A stretch of DNA of 64,000 bases from Pectinophora gossypiella (lineage: Eukaryota; Arthropoda; Insecta; Lepidoptera; Gelechiidae). Where the stretch lies: NCBI RefSeq assembly GCF_024362695.1, contig NW_026063278.1, positions 124,001 to 188,000 of the forward strand. Reading direction: 5' to 3'. Numbering within the stretch: the first letter of the stretch is position 1; each line of letters opens with the position of its first letter. Shown piece after piece: positions 1 through 8,846 of the stretch. Under the pieces are notes generated by a model. The model saw only the letters and a program-made list of their open reading frames with translations. It made no database searches and was not told where the DNA came from. The position numbers and the translations under genes were made by a program.

Positions 1-1722
1 CTGAAAACACCGCACACTATCAATTATGTTATGGTCACTATAGGCAAGTGAAAAGGTTTTCGCGAATAGGTTACAAACCGCCGTACCGTTTGAGGTTGAA
101 ATACTGCCATCACTCATAGAAATGGGATATGAACTGGAACCTCCACGCTTGCTTTTCACAAAAGTCCAGAAAAGCTTAGGGTTATTTATAAGATCTTTCT
201 CCAATGTTTTAATATAAAGATTATACTTACTGAGAGCCATGGCTTCGCAACGCTTACTTACCATTTCCAATTCAATCTCATCACGAGAATTACCATATAT
301 TTTAAATCGCCATCTTAGCTTATTTTTTTCATTAAGGCTTCTAATAAGATTACGATCAAACCATGCAGGATATTTATTCTTTTTTCTTGGTAAAGTCAAA
401 GGCACAAATGTATTAATAGCTTCCCTTAAAACATCATAAAATATACAGACCATTTCATTCACATCAGTTACACCAAAAAATAATTCATCCCAGTCCATCT
501 CAGCCAAATGATTACATAAAGCCACATAGTCAACCTTGTAAAAATTTAGTCTCTTACATTGTGTATTGTAGGGAAGTTTTTTGTCAGCACATAAAGAAAA
601 TGCTACTTCTAAAGGAGGGTGCTGAATGTCGACTTTGCTAATAATATTAGTTGACTTAGAAACTGTACAACCTGGAATATTCGTTAAAATTATGTCTAGG
701 ATAACCTTATTATTATTGGCTATATTATTAAGTTGTGAAAACTTATGCAAATTCACGAATTCAACCAGCATTTTTCCCAAACCAGGAGCCACGTATCCTT
801 TAGACTCCTCACGTACTAGAGTCCAATCTATATTTCTAAGATTAAAATCACCGATAATACACGTCTGCAAATTATGCTCAGAAATGGAATTACAGTTGTC
901 TATGAAGTGATCAAGTACCCTGCGACTTAAGGGAGAGGGTAAATACACAGCACATAAAGCTATATGACGCGTTGGACCAGCCACTTCAATTGTTAACCAC
1001 AAATCCTCACATTTACTTTCCCAGGCTGACATTCGTTTCGCTTTAATCTTTTTATTTACCGCAACTATTACTCCACCACCGTCCATTTTGTGATTGTGAA
1101 AACCTGTACTCTCTCGGTCCCGTCTGAAAACTACATATCTTTCATCAAAAAGCTCTTCCTTTAGCTTCAAAAATATATTTTCTTTTGTTGTCTTTCTGAC
1201 AAGATCCACAATAATTGGTTTGATTTCATCCTTCTTAGTAGTGATTCTGTAAATATCCCTCACATCAGTTTCCAGGATTGGATACTTTAATACTTCACCT
1301 GTTTTCCTTATTACATCAAGTAGATCTTTTTTGCTTTCATTAGGTTTGGTAGGTATATTTCTCAATTCTATTGTGGTTGCACGCATATATTTTTCCATAT
1401 TTTCAAGTTTTGTTTCCAATGAGCTGATATACTTCGTGTTTTTATTGTTTTGATCCTCTAGGTAGGTAATCTTTTCTAACAGGTTATCGTATTTTTGTGA
1501 CATATATTCGATGGAGCTACGTATTTCGCTGTTTTGTTTCTTAATCTCGGTGTTTTGCGTGACAATTTCTGACATTCGCTTCATGATAGCATCAAATTTG
1601 GCATCCTGCTCAACCTTCCAATCCGGGATATTTTCATCGCTTTTAACAACTCCACTACCACGCTTGAAATTAATATTTTGATTTGCCTGAGTAGAACTAG
1701 ATTGTAGACTAGACGTCGACAT
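1..1722 (-). CDS. LINE ORF: ORF1 N-terminus fused in frame to endonuclease and RT start (partial)
   Basis: An open frame of 574 codons starts at ATG 1722-1720 and runs off the left edge. Residues 1-30 are Ser/Gln/Asn-rich. About 35-125 are strongly coiled-coil-like (KKQNSEIRSS, LEKITYLEDQN). About 125-205 resemble the C-terminal region of LINE ORF1 proteins. Near residue 205 (position about 1100) it passes directly into an AP-type endonuclease already past its N-terminal motifs: YVVFRRDRES, then GGGVIVAVNK, CAVYLPSP and the catalytic GDFN near position 841. The stretch before the window edge (PAWFDRNLIRSLNEKNKLR) matches the EN-RT linker seen in the LINE at 18.3-24.5 kb. Reading the sequence shows no stop and no frameshift. 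I infer that a deletion removed the end of ORF1, the intergenic gap and the first part of EN. The family is Jockey/CR1-group; the exact clade is unsure. Confidence 0.8.
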   Translation of the reverse strand, partial: MSTSSLQSSSTQANQNINFKRGSGVVKSDENIPDWKVEQDAKFDAIMKRMSEIVTQNTEIKKQNSEIRSSIEYMSQKYDNLLEKITYLEDQNNKNTKYISSLETKLENMEKYMRATTIELRNIPTKPNESKKDLLDVIRKTGEVLKYPILETDVRDIYRITTKKDEIKPIIVDLVRKTTKENIFLKLKEELFDERYVVFRRDRESTGFHNHKMDGGGVIVAVNKKIKAKRMSAWESKCEDLWLTIEVAGPTRHIALCAVYLPSPLSRRVLDHFIDNCNSISEHNLQTCIIGDFNLRNIDWTLVREESKGYVAPGLGKMLVEFVNLHKFSQLNNIANNNKVILDIILTNIPGCTVSKSTNIISKVDIQHPPLEVAFSLCADKKLPYNTQCKRLNFYKVDYVALCNHLAEMDWDELFFGVTDVNEMVCIFYDVLREAINTFVPLTLPRKKNKYPAWFDRNLIRSLNEKNKLRWRFKIYGNSRDEIELEMVSKRCEAMALSKYNLYIKTLEKDLINNPKLFWTFVKSKRGGSSSYPISMSDGSISTSNGTAVCNLFAKTFSLAYSDHNIIDSVRCFQ

Positions 1723-2320
1723 TGCGGCGGTTGGAGGCGATCGAATCATTCGGGTCCAGAGTCCACCAGAGCTAAAGAAGTATCGTCGATGTAACAGTGA
1801 CACTCGCAATCTTCGGGGTTCGATTTCAAGTAGGTTCACGTCTCATATATTGTGTACCAGGGAATAATAAACTCCGTGTAGTGTAATTTGGAAAGGCAAT
1901 GAGCTCGGTCGACAGTTCCGCCCTGCTTTTATGCAGGTCCAAATATCATTCAAGTACCAGGGTATAATAAATTCACTGGGTTACAAATCCGTTGAGTATC
2001 GCAAGTAATTATCCCAACCAGTAATTTATTTCAAGTATCGGTATGTACCAGGAGAACATATAGTACAGGCGACGAACAGTCCGCATCCAAAATTCGCCAC
2101 TTCAGGGAGCAAAGTTTTATGAGATAAATTAATTCCAATACAATTTCTGACTCAACGTACCAGGCAAGCAGGAATCACAAGGCGGTTAAAAACATTAGGC
2201 AGCAATGCAAGTAATGCAAGTTCGGAGCTCTCGGTAAATTGGTGGCAATCGACGCTCTCCGTATAGACTCGCTTTCTGTCCAATTTAGTGAGACCTCTTT
2301 GTCAGTGGTCGTGATTGTCT
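1723..2320 (-). other. probable 5' region of the LINE at 1-1722
   Basis: This stretch is non-coding and lies immediately upstream of the fused ORF. The phrase GTACCAGG recurs near 1854, 1955, 2043 and 2157, at spacings of roughly 85-115 bp. It is usually preceded by an ATTCAAGTA/TTTCAAGTA-like string, which suggests a degenerate subrepeat of the kind LINE 5' regions often carry. The unit probably continues beyond the RTE insertion, from 2874 to about 3120, where I see no coding potential. The element's true 5' end is not resolved. Confidence 0.4.
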
Positions 2321-2332
2321 CTCTCCGATGCA
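2321..2332. repeat. target-site duplication of truncated RTE, copy 1
   Basis: CTCTCCGATGCA (12 bp) here is identical to 2862-2873. The bases just outside differ on both sides. It brackets the RTE fragment exactly, so it marks the insertion site. Confidence 0.85.
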
Positions 2333-2861
2333 TCATCATCATCAATTTAAGAGCCACGCTCTTGTCGGTGTAGCATTTTCCATTCCAGTCTATCAAAGGC
2401 CAATTCCTTGACTTCCCTATAAGACACGACGTTAACCTTTTCTTTAATCTGTTCCATGTAAGCTCTTCTTGGTCTTCCCCTTCCTCTCTTTCCTTCTAGC
2501 TTTCCTTCTATGATGTTTTTAATGAATTCGTCGTGTCTTATTAGGTGTCCAATCATCTTGCCTCTTCTGTCTTCAATAATTCTCAGTATTTGTCTCTTTT
2601 CCCTTACTCTTACTAGCACTTCCTCATTTGTAACCCTTTCTGTCCAACTTATTCTTTCCATCCTCCTCCAACACCACATTTCAAAGGCCTCGAGTCTCTC
2701 TCTGTCCTTCTGTGTCAGTGTCCAAGTTTCACATCCATAGAGGGCTATACTCCATACGAAGGTTTTGACACATCTTTTTCTGATAGATTTGGCAATCCTA
2801 GCCTTGAATATGCACCCTTTGTTATGGAAAGCTTGTTTTGCCATTGCTATTCTGGTTTTAA
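2333..2861 (-). mobile_element. 5'-truncated RTE-type LINE insertion
   Basis: About 529 bp holding only the last part of the RTE reverse transcriptase ORF, followed by a short trinucleotide tail. It is flanked by a perfect 12-bp duplication (2321-2332 and 2862-2873). The 3' end is the minus-strand string ATTGATGATGATGATG at 2333-2348, placed directly at the stop codon, so the element has essentially no 3' UTR. The full-length RTE at 20.85-23.99 kb shows the same organisation. Truncation from the 5' end is typical of target-primed reverse transcription. Confidence 0.85.
2347..2861 (-). pseudogene. RTE reverse transcriptase C-terminus (fragment)
   Basis: About 170 codons are open on the minus strand. 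Recognisable blocks are SIALYGCETWTLTQKDRERL, the region between the RT thumb and C-terminal domain common in RTE/BovB-like proteins. It is followed by a basic GKRGRGRPRRAY segment and a Trp-containing end. The catalytic RT motifs lie in the missing 5' part, so no enzyme activity is possible. An ATG that appears to start the frame comes from the target duplication (MHRR), not from the element. Confidence 0.8.
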
Positions 2862-2873
2862 CTCTCCGATGCA
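2862..2873. repeat. target-site duplication of truncated RTE, copy 2
   Basis: Second copy of CTCTCCGATGCA. It abuts the 5' truncation point of the RTE fragment. Confidence 0.85.
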
Positions 2874-3128
2874 CAGCATAAAAATAATAAATAATAAATC
2901 TATCTCTGTCTCACCTCTTGCGCTAGGATGTAGGTAGGTTGTTCGCACTCATTCGCAGGCAAATTGGTCCTTTTCACACTAATGCACTTATGCGTTAGGT
3001 ACTTATTAGTTGTGCGCGCACGCAGTTGGACTAGGACACCTCCTCACAAGTGATGCACTCCTATTTTTTTCGTTTGAATTTTCGGTTGAAAACTTTAATT
3101 AAAACTTTAAAATATTTCGCAATATAGT
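2874..3128. other. no gene seen; possible continuation of LINE 5' region
   Basis: Non-coding. It starts with an AATAATAAATAATAAAT stretch and then mixed-composition DNA with a GTGCGCGCACGCA patch near 3014. It may be the outer part of the 5' region of the LINE to its left. Confidence 0.3.
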
Positions 3129-3360
3129 CTAGACACGTCTACTCTGTTCTGAGGTCCGGGGGGAAGAGGACACAAGTGGCTTTTTTTTGCGAGTAAAATG
3201 TATATGGAAGCACTTTTTAACATTAAGAACCATATTATTTGAGTAACACCAATCACTTATGCTATTGAGGTCATTTTGAATCAATTGCGCGTCTCGATTT
3301 GAAGTAACAGTTTTATAAATCTTCAAGTCATCAGCAAATAATGAAATTCTACAATTTCTT
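3129..3360 (-). pseudogene. LINE reverse transcriptase fragment around the FADD box
   Basis: Read on the minus strand, this is a short internal slice of a Jockey/CR1-group reverse transcriptase: ISLFADDLKIYKTV, then NMVLNVKKCF and HFTRKKKP. The same blocks, in the same order, occur in the LINE at 18.8-20.85 kb (FADDLKATKE, KMALNVKKCM, FTRNK), so it is a diverged relative. The sequence loses similarity abruptly on both sides, and there is no start, tail or target duplication. Confidence 0.7.
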
Positions 3361-4180
3361 ACTTTCTATCCAGGTGAATCAAAGTACGGCTTCAACCGCA
3401 GTGCTGTCATGACCGTATTTACACTGTTGAGAAACTCATCTCTCCAATCTAAGATTCAGTACAGCTTCAGCCGAATTATGGCGAACAAAATTGCATACAC
3501 CTATTACTGTCATAACCGTAGTGTGGATGTGTGAGTAGACTGCATATGTGTGAGTTTTGGCTCAAAGAAACTTAAAATATTTTACTCAATTGTGACAGTA
3601 GCAACAAAAGGGTCTGTGTGTAAAAAAGAAGTGGGCGTGGCCTAAGTGACTATTGTATCGAAACTGGGCTGCAGTGACCGTAGCAATGATTATAAGAACT
3701 ACAACTATTTGCGGAAGTGACCGTACCGTGCTATTTTGTGAGTCCAAATTAACGGTTATAGCCGGTACCGCACGCCAACGTGTGGTAAACACGTCCGATG
3801 TCGACAAGGTCCCCAACGCAAGAGAGCGTGTATCAATCCGTCCGATTTGACAACCCCATTCTTGTGTTGCCATTTATAGAAAAATGTCTTATAACTGTCA
3901 ACGAACTATTCAGCCTAACACAAGCATACTATTCTAACGCATAAAGTTACTGACCCATAATGATAGTTAAGCTAAATTTTTATAAGTATAACTACATTAC
4001 GCCCAAAAACTGACTCCTGAAAGTAATAAAGACATTATCACACAATTATTAACATTGCTCTAATAAAACATGAAGGCGCTATACATCGTGGGTAGAATGT
4101 TGTCATTCTTATATTTCCTAAACTGAGGTAAGTATCACAAGTTATCATCCGCCGAAATATCACACTCAAAAGATTTTGCA
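3361..4180. other. no gene seen upstream of FLYWCH exon
   Basis: No convincing coding frame. A GAG|GTAAGT string near 4125 has the form of a splice donor and could end an untranslated first exon of the FLYWCH gene downstream, but nothing else supports this. Short phrases recur (GTGACCGTA, ACCGTAG, TACGGCTTC/TACAGCTTC), suggesting a weak diverged internal repeat around 3380-3740. Confidence 0.3.
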
Positions 4181-4224
4181 TTGTGTATGTTCAAGATTTT
4201 CGTCGATTCTGTAAAAAGATAAAA

Positions 4225-4467
4225 ATGGAAAATATAGTAAAAACGTTTGTAACCAAAAGAGGGACAACCAAATTAAATTTTAACGGGTTTATATATGAAA
4301 AAAATAGGCAATGTAATTTGAAATATTACTGGACATGTGAAATGCGGCGTAACGACGATTTCAAATGTAACGCACGGCTCATTACGAATCTGACCGCTGG
4401 CCAGCATGAAGTGGTGTCGAAAAAAATAAGGACACATAATCATGCACCAAGTGCACCTGGAGAAAAG
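4225..4467 (+). CDS. FLYWCH zinc-finger protein, first coding exon
   Basis: The FLYWCH fold is a small C2H2 zinc module found in mod(mdg4)-type chromatin proteins and in some MULE transposases; it binds DNA or protein. From ATG 4225 the 81-codon exon shows the signature in order: FVTKRGTTKL, then NGFIYEK, YYWTCEM (W-x-C), FKCNARLI (C-x-A-R) and THNHAP (final H-x-H). The two Cys and two His expected as zinc ligands are present. The exon ends APGEK followed by a donor AAG|GTTAGT at 4467/4468; reading on gives a short unrelated tail and a stop at 4494. I chose ATG 4225 because no in-frame ATG lies further upstream in the open stretch. Downstream exons are not identifiable here. It may be a host gene or part of a lost transposon. 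Confidence 0.7.
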
Positions 4468-4494
4468 GTTAGTTTTGGAATTTTCGTTTTTTAA

Positions 4495-5508
4495 TTACTT
4501 TTTGTGTATAAAATAAACATGTTGGCGGCTTAGGGGTTGTTTCACCTTCTCATTTTATGGATTTCTGACAAATGCATTTTTTGTCTTTGCTCTTGTTCTT
4601 CATCCCAAAAATAATCTCAAAAAGTACAGTTGATCATACATGTATATTTCGTATCGGAAATTAAAAATAAATACAATAAAAAATATTAATGATGTGTCCA
4701 TTATGCCTTCTCATTTTCATGCCAAATAACTGTATAGCCAAGTAGCATTGGCGAGTCTAAAAAGGGGATATTGTAACACCCCATATTGTAATATTAGATA
4801 TCTAATAGAATTCGATTTGATTGTCTACCTCTAGAGTAATATATCCCTTAAGTTATCTTCAAGAACGCTTATAGATAGCCTCTAGCCAAGTGGGCACAAC
4901 CTTTTAGCTATTCATAAGAAGGAGTTAAGAACGCACGAATAGATAAGAGTTAAGAGTTGAAAATTTTCAAAGTCTAAAGGCGTACTTCTAGAGGCTTTCT
5001 AAACTGTTTATAGGCCACAATGTGCACTAGTAGATAGTCTATAGATAATGTTAAGACCTGAACAAAAATCTTTGCATGTGAAGTTTTAAGACCAAATTTT
5101 CTTAACATTAACAGCTTTAAGATAGATTTTATTTGAAATAGACAACGGTTCATAATGGCGCAGATCTCACAAGAGTAAAAGTTAATATTACAACATGGCG
5201 TTACAAATTTCTAAATTCCTATTTATTTACCGCTTATACGGGCTGATACTGTCACCTAGACATGAAAAACCTAATGCGGATGAAAGTCTCTCGTGGAATT
5301 TGTGTAAAACTCTCTTAAAATAAGAGCGCCCGCTTTAAATGTAATATTAAATTAATAATTTACTAATTGGATTTAAATGCTTAAACCATTTATTTCATTC
5401 ATAATATAGTATTTTAAAACGTGTAGAATGATTTGTTAGACGTAATTTATTCATAAAAACACGAATAAATAGTTCGTTATAATAATGTAAGAGCGTATCA
5501 AGCAATAA
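4495..5508. other. no gene seen; AT-rich DNA
   Basis: AT-rich, with no open frame of interest. It may hold the FLYWCH gene intron. No tandem or inverted structure stands out before 5509. Confidence 0.4.
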
Positions 5509-6259
5509 AAAATTAAGCAAAATTAAAAATTTTGAAAAAACCCACGACGGTAAAAATCTCATCGAAAAAGAATAAAATAACTCAAAACCCCCGACTTAAC
5601 CCAATTATTATGTAACGAAATATTATATTAGACTTAAAAATACTTTCTAAAAAGAGTTGATATCTCGAGACATCGGTAATAGATATACTTAAGTACCTAA
5701 ACAATGAATATGGATGTTTACAGTTTTTTCCTAACGTGTCTGTTTCTCGAAAATATACTTAAATGTAGCGATAATAATTTTACCATAATACATAACCGAG
5801 GAATATCCGTCGGGGGCTGCCATTAACCCAGCTAAAGTTTTTCTAGTGACGTGAATACAATTATTGAAGAATTGTAGATGTTTAACGACGACATAAAATA
5901 CACTTATGAGTATGATTAAATTTTTGTTGAAATTTTATATAGAAAAGGCAGCCCCCGACGGATATTCCTCGGTTATGTATTATGGTAAAATTATTATCGC
6001 TACATTTAAGTATATTTTCGAGAAACAGACACGTTAGGAAAAAACTGTAAACATCCATATTCATTGTTTAGGTACTTAAGTATATCTATTACCGATGTCT
6101 CGAGATATCAACTCTTTTTAGAAAGTATTTTTAAGTCTAATATAATATTTCGTTACATAATAATTGGGTTAAGTCGGGGGTTTTGAGTTATTTTATTCTT
6201 TTTCGATGAGATTTTTACCGTCGTGGGTTTTTTCAAAATTTTTAATTTTGCTTAATTTT
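5509..6259. repeat. perfect 313-bp inverted repeat with 125-bp loop
   Basis: The left arm 5509-5821 and the reverse complement of the right arm 5947-6259 agree at every base in my line-by-line comparison. The loop is 5822-5946. Homology stops sharply at both the outer and inner edges. The arms include AACCCACGACGG, whose core recurs as CCGTCGTGGG at about 7002 and 8034, linking the hairpin to neighbouring repeats. A transcript through it would form a very long perfect duplex. Candidates are a fold-back or MITE-like element, a very recent inverted duplication, a hairpin-RNA siRNA source, or an assembly fold-back. A 40-codon frame beginning MNMDVYSFF is encoded by both arms but resembles nothing I know. 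Confidence 0.9.
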
Positions 6260-6418
6260 ATTTCAGACTTTTTAGAGAGCATATACGAATCATAATCTAT
6301 ATAATGTGTAGGTAAGATCTCGCAAAACAATAAGTGTGATTCATCCTACCACATAATATTAAGTCCCTTATTATATATTATACAGTTGCTTTCTGTTTAA
6401 AGTTACCTCTATAACACT

Positions 6419-7011
6419 CATCTGAGAACATGCACCAATCACCCACGAACTCATTCCTGAAATCCGCATTGAAATCAGACAATACGTTTTAATTTTAATA
6501 ATATTGCAATATAAACGTTTCACACTAATATAGCAGCGCCTCCTAGTGAGTTAATATCATAAGACTTATCTTAGACCATGCACCATTCAACTACGAACCC
6601 ATTGCTGAAAACCGCATTGAAATCGGACAATTCGTTTTAATATTATTGCAATACTATTTTTCACTAATATTGTAGCACCCTCTAGTGAGTTAAAGACGTA
6701 ATTTTTATTATTTGGGAACATGCAATAAGCTACCACGCACACATTGCTGAAAACAGAATTGTAATCGGACATTTCGTTTTGATTATATTGCAACATTGTT
6801 TTGCACTAATATTGTGGCGCCCCCTAGTGAGTTACAGCCATGACACCTGTCTAAAAACATGAATTCATCAAACACAAACCCGCTATTGAAAACCGCCTCA
6901 AAATCGGATCATTAGTTTAAAAGATAGGTGGTAACATTACTTTGCACAAACGCACACACAAACATCTCTCACCCTAAACGCATATAAATGCTCCGTTCCG
7001 TCGTGGGTAAT
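6419..7011. repeat. four diverged tandem units of about 140-150 bp
   Basis: Units begin near 6421, 6571, 6711 and 6850. Shared phrases are GAACATGCA, TTGAAAACCGCATTGAAATCGG, TTTTAATATTATTGCAA and CTAATATTGTGGCGCCCCCTAGTGAGTTA. The last unit runs on into CACACACAAACATCTC and TTCCGTCGTGGGTA. The ACCGCAT..AAATCGG phrase resembles 3' regions of some lepidopteran LINEs, but no coding sequence is attached, so I leave the family unnamed. Confidence 0.7.
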
Positions 7012-7055
7012 AAATGTAATTAAAATTATACTAACCGTAATTAACAACACTTTGC

Positions 7056-7400
7056 TTTACTTAATATATAACATACATAAACTGCCTATATACGTCCCAC
7101 TGCTGGGCACAGGCCTCCCCTCAATCAACCGGAGGGGGTATGGAGCATACTCCATCACGCTGCTCCACTGCGGGTTGGTGGAGGTGTTTTTACGGCTAAT
7201 AGCCGGGACCAACGGCTTAACGTGCCCTCCGAAGCACAGAATCATCTTACTTTTTCGGACAATCAGGTGATTCAAGCCTGAAAAGTCCTTACCAAACAAA
7301 GGACAGTCTCACAAAGTGATTTCGACAATGTCCCCATCGGGAATCGAACCCGGAACACCAGATCGTGAGCCTAACGCTCTAACCACTAGACCACGGAGGC
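7056..7400 (-). mobile_element. tRNA-derived SINE
   Basis: On the minus strand the head reads GGTCTAGTGGTTAGAGCG (RNA polymerase III A-box form) near 7380 and GGTTCGATTCCCG (B box) near 7340. These are followed by a tRNA-unrelated body and a tail of TTATGTATG type at 7056-7070. The body phrase ACGTCCCACTGCTGGGCAC recurs in the partial copy at 25003-25150. This is a SINE rather than a tRNA gene, because no acceptor stem can be closed around the A and B boxes. Confidence 0.8.
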
Positions 7401-7842
7401 TGTTTACTTAATACTACCTGATTATTGAGTGATGGGTTCAACTTTATGAATTAAATGAGGATTAATTGGATGAATTTGATTCACTTGACCACACAATCCA
7501 CGTGCCACTTATAGTCGATCTTGATTTTTCTTTAATCTTCGCCAATCACTTCGTATTAATTTATCTACAATTTATTCATTGTGATCTGGGATCTTCTCTG
7601 AAATCTGGCTCGAAGGACCATGAATATGCCATCAGGCAAAAAGGCATATCAATGCCTTTTTACTGATTTTTAAGGGATTTAGGTAGCAATGAAACAGCAC
7701 CGTGTTCGACGTAATTACGTGTAATCAATGGAACCGAAAAAAAAAAACGCCTGTCAAAAACAATTAACTAATAAAAACTATTGCAAATAAATTGCTATTA
7801 TAAATTGAAGAGGCGTTTCGGATAATATTTATTCTAAACACT
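7401..7842. other. no gene seen
   Basis: AT-rich DNA. CGAAAAAAAAAAAACGCC near 7736 and GGCGTTTCGG near 7812 form a weak inverted pair. No supported coding frame. Confidence 0.3.
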
Positions 7843-8045
7843 AATATTGTGGCGCCCCCTAGTGAGTTACAGACATGACACTTGTCTAATAACATGAACT
7901 CATCAAACACAAACCCGTTATTGAAAACCGCATCAAAATCGGATTATTAGTTTAGAAGATAATTAATAACATTTCTTTGCACAAACGCACACACAAACAT
8001 CTCTCACCCTAAACGCATATACCTGCTCCGTTCCGTCGTGGGTAA
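7843..8045. repeat. second copy of the last unit of the 6.4-7.0 kb repeat
   Basis: Direct repeat of about 6807-7011 with scattered differences. It starts CACTAATATTGTGGCGCCCC and ends CCGTCGTGGGTAAAAA. The two copies lie about 1 kb apart and flank the SINE. Confidence 0.8.
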
Positions 8046-8504
8046 AAATTGCGTCTAGTCAAAATTGTCTAGAAAATCGATTTCTTTAGAACAAACATTC
8101 TAAAGAATTATCTGTAGTATAGCTCTAGATAATGACAAGACTATTTGTACTTGTTACATACCAAACTTTCTAGTCGAAGAATAAACAGTTTTATGAGTGG
8201 TTTAAGATTACCTATAAACTGTCATTTTTGTACACTGTTTTAACTAATATTTTAAGTTGTGAACAGAAATTATGGATGATTTTGTGCAGAAACAATCTAT
8301 TTAATTACTCAATTCAAAAGGGTAAATAAAATGCCTTTATTGTTTTAATTTGTATGTACTTAAACATTATGAAATATAATTGCTAGTTCGCGCCGGCGCG
8401 GGGAGCGTGCGGCGAGGTGTTCTAAAGTTGGTAGTAACGAACATGTATTGACATGTTGGATTGTTTATAATTATGCTTTCACGCGGCTGTCTCATTTTAA
8501 CGTG
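8046..8504. other. host flank of DIRS element; no gene seen
   Basis: No open frame. A short GC-rich patch at about 8388-8423 (CGCGCCGGCGCGGGGAG) stands out from AT-rich surroundings and might be a promoter-proximal CpG cluster, but there is no other support. Confidence 0.3.
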
Positions 8505-8691
8505 ATATTATGTGTTTTCCTAAAACACACAGCGTTTAGGTGAAGAAGCAGTCTGTGAATAGCCTTGAAATCATAAATAATTTAAGAAAACAAACCTGAA
8601 TCTCTATGGTTTACCGTAAGTTTCTTTCTATTGTCACCAGAGGGCGCCAGTTTCCATGCGATTGGGACGTCATCTATGACGTACTTCATAG
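8505..8691 (+). repeat. left inverted terminal repeat of DIRS 1
   Basis: It matches the reverse complement of about 15482-15663 with few differences (for example GAAGAAGCAG versus GAATAAGCAG). The extreme end ATATTATGTGTTTTCC is copied in reverse in the internal complementary region. Confidence 0.85.
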
Positions 8692-8846
8692 CGTTTGTGA
8701 ATTTTGCCGGTAACAAAACGTCAAAAGTTTTCTTGTAAGAAAAAGGCAAAATTAAAGTTTATTCTCATAGATTTTTATGTTAAAAAACGTAAAAGTGAGT
8801 GATAGTATCACGTAAAAGTGGTTACGAATGTAATATGGATTAACCA

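Noticed and set aside
5704..6064. Small secreted peptide gene (MNMDVYSFF...) encoded in both hairpin arms
   Set aside because: The frame is present only because the arms are identical; no homologue or promoter evidence, and it ends in the loop.
7325..7400. Functional tRNA gene (minus strand)
   Set aside because: A and B boxes are present, but no acceptor stem closes and a SINE body follows; a second partial copy exists at 25 kb.
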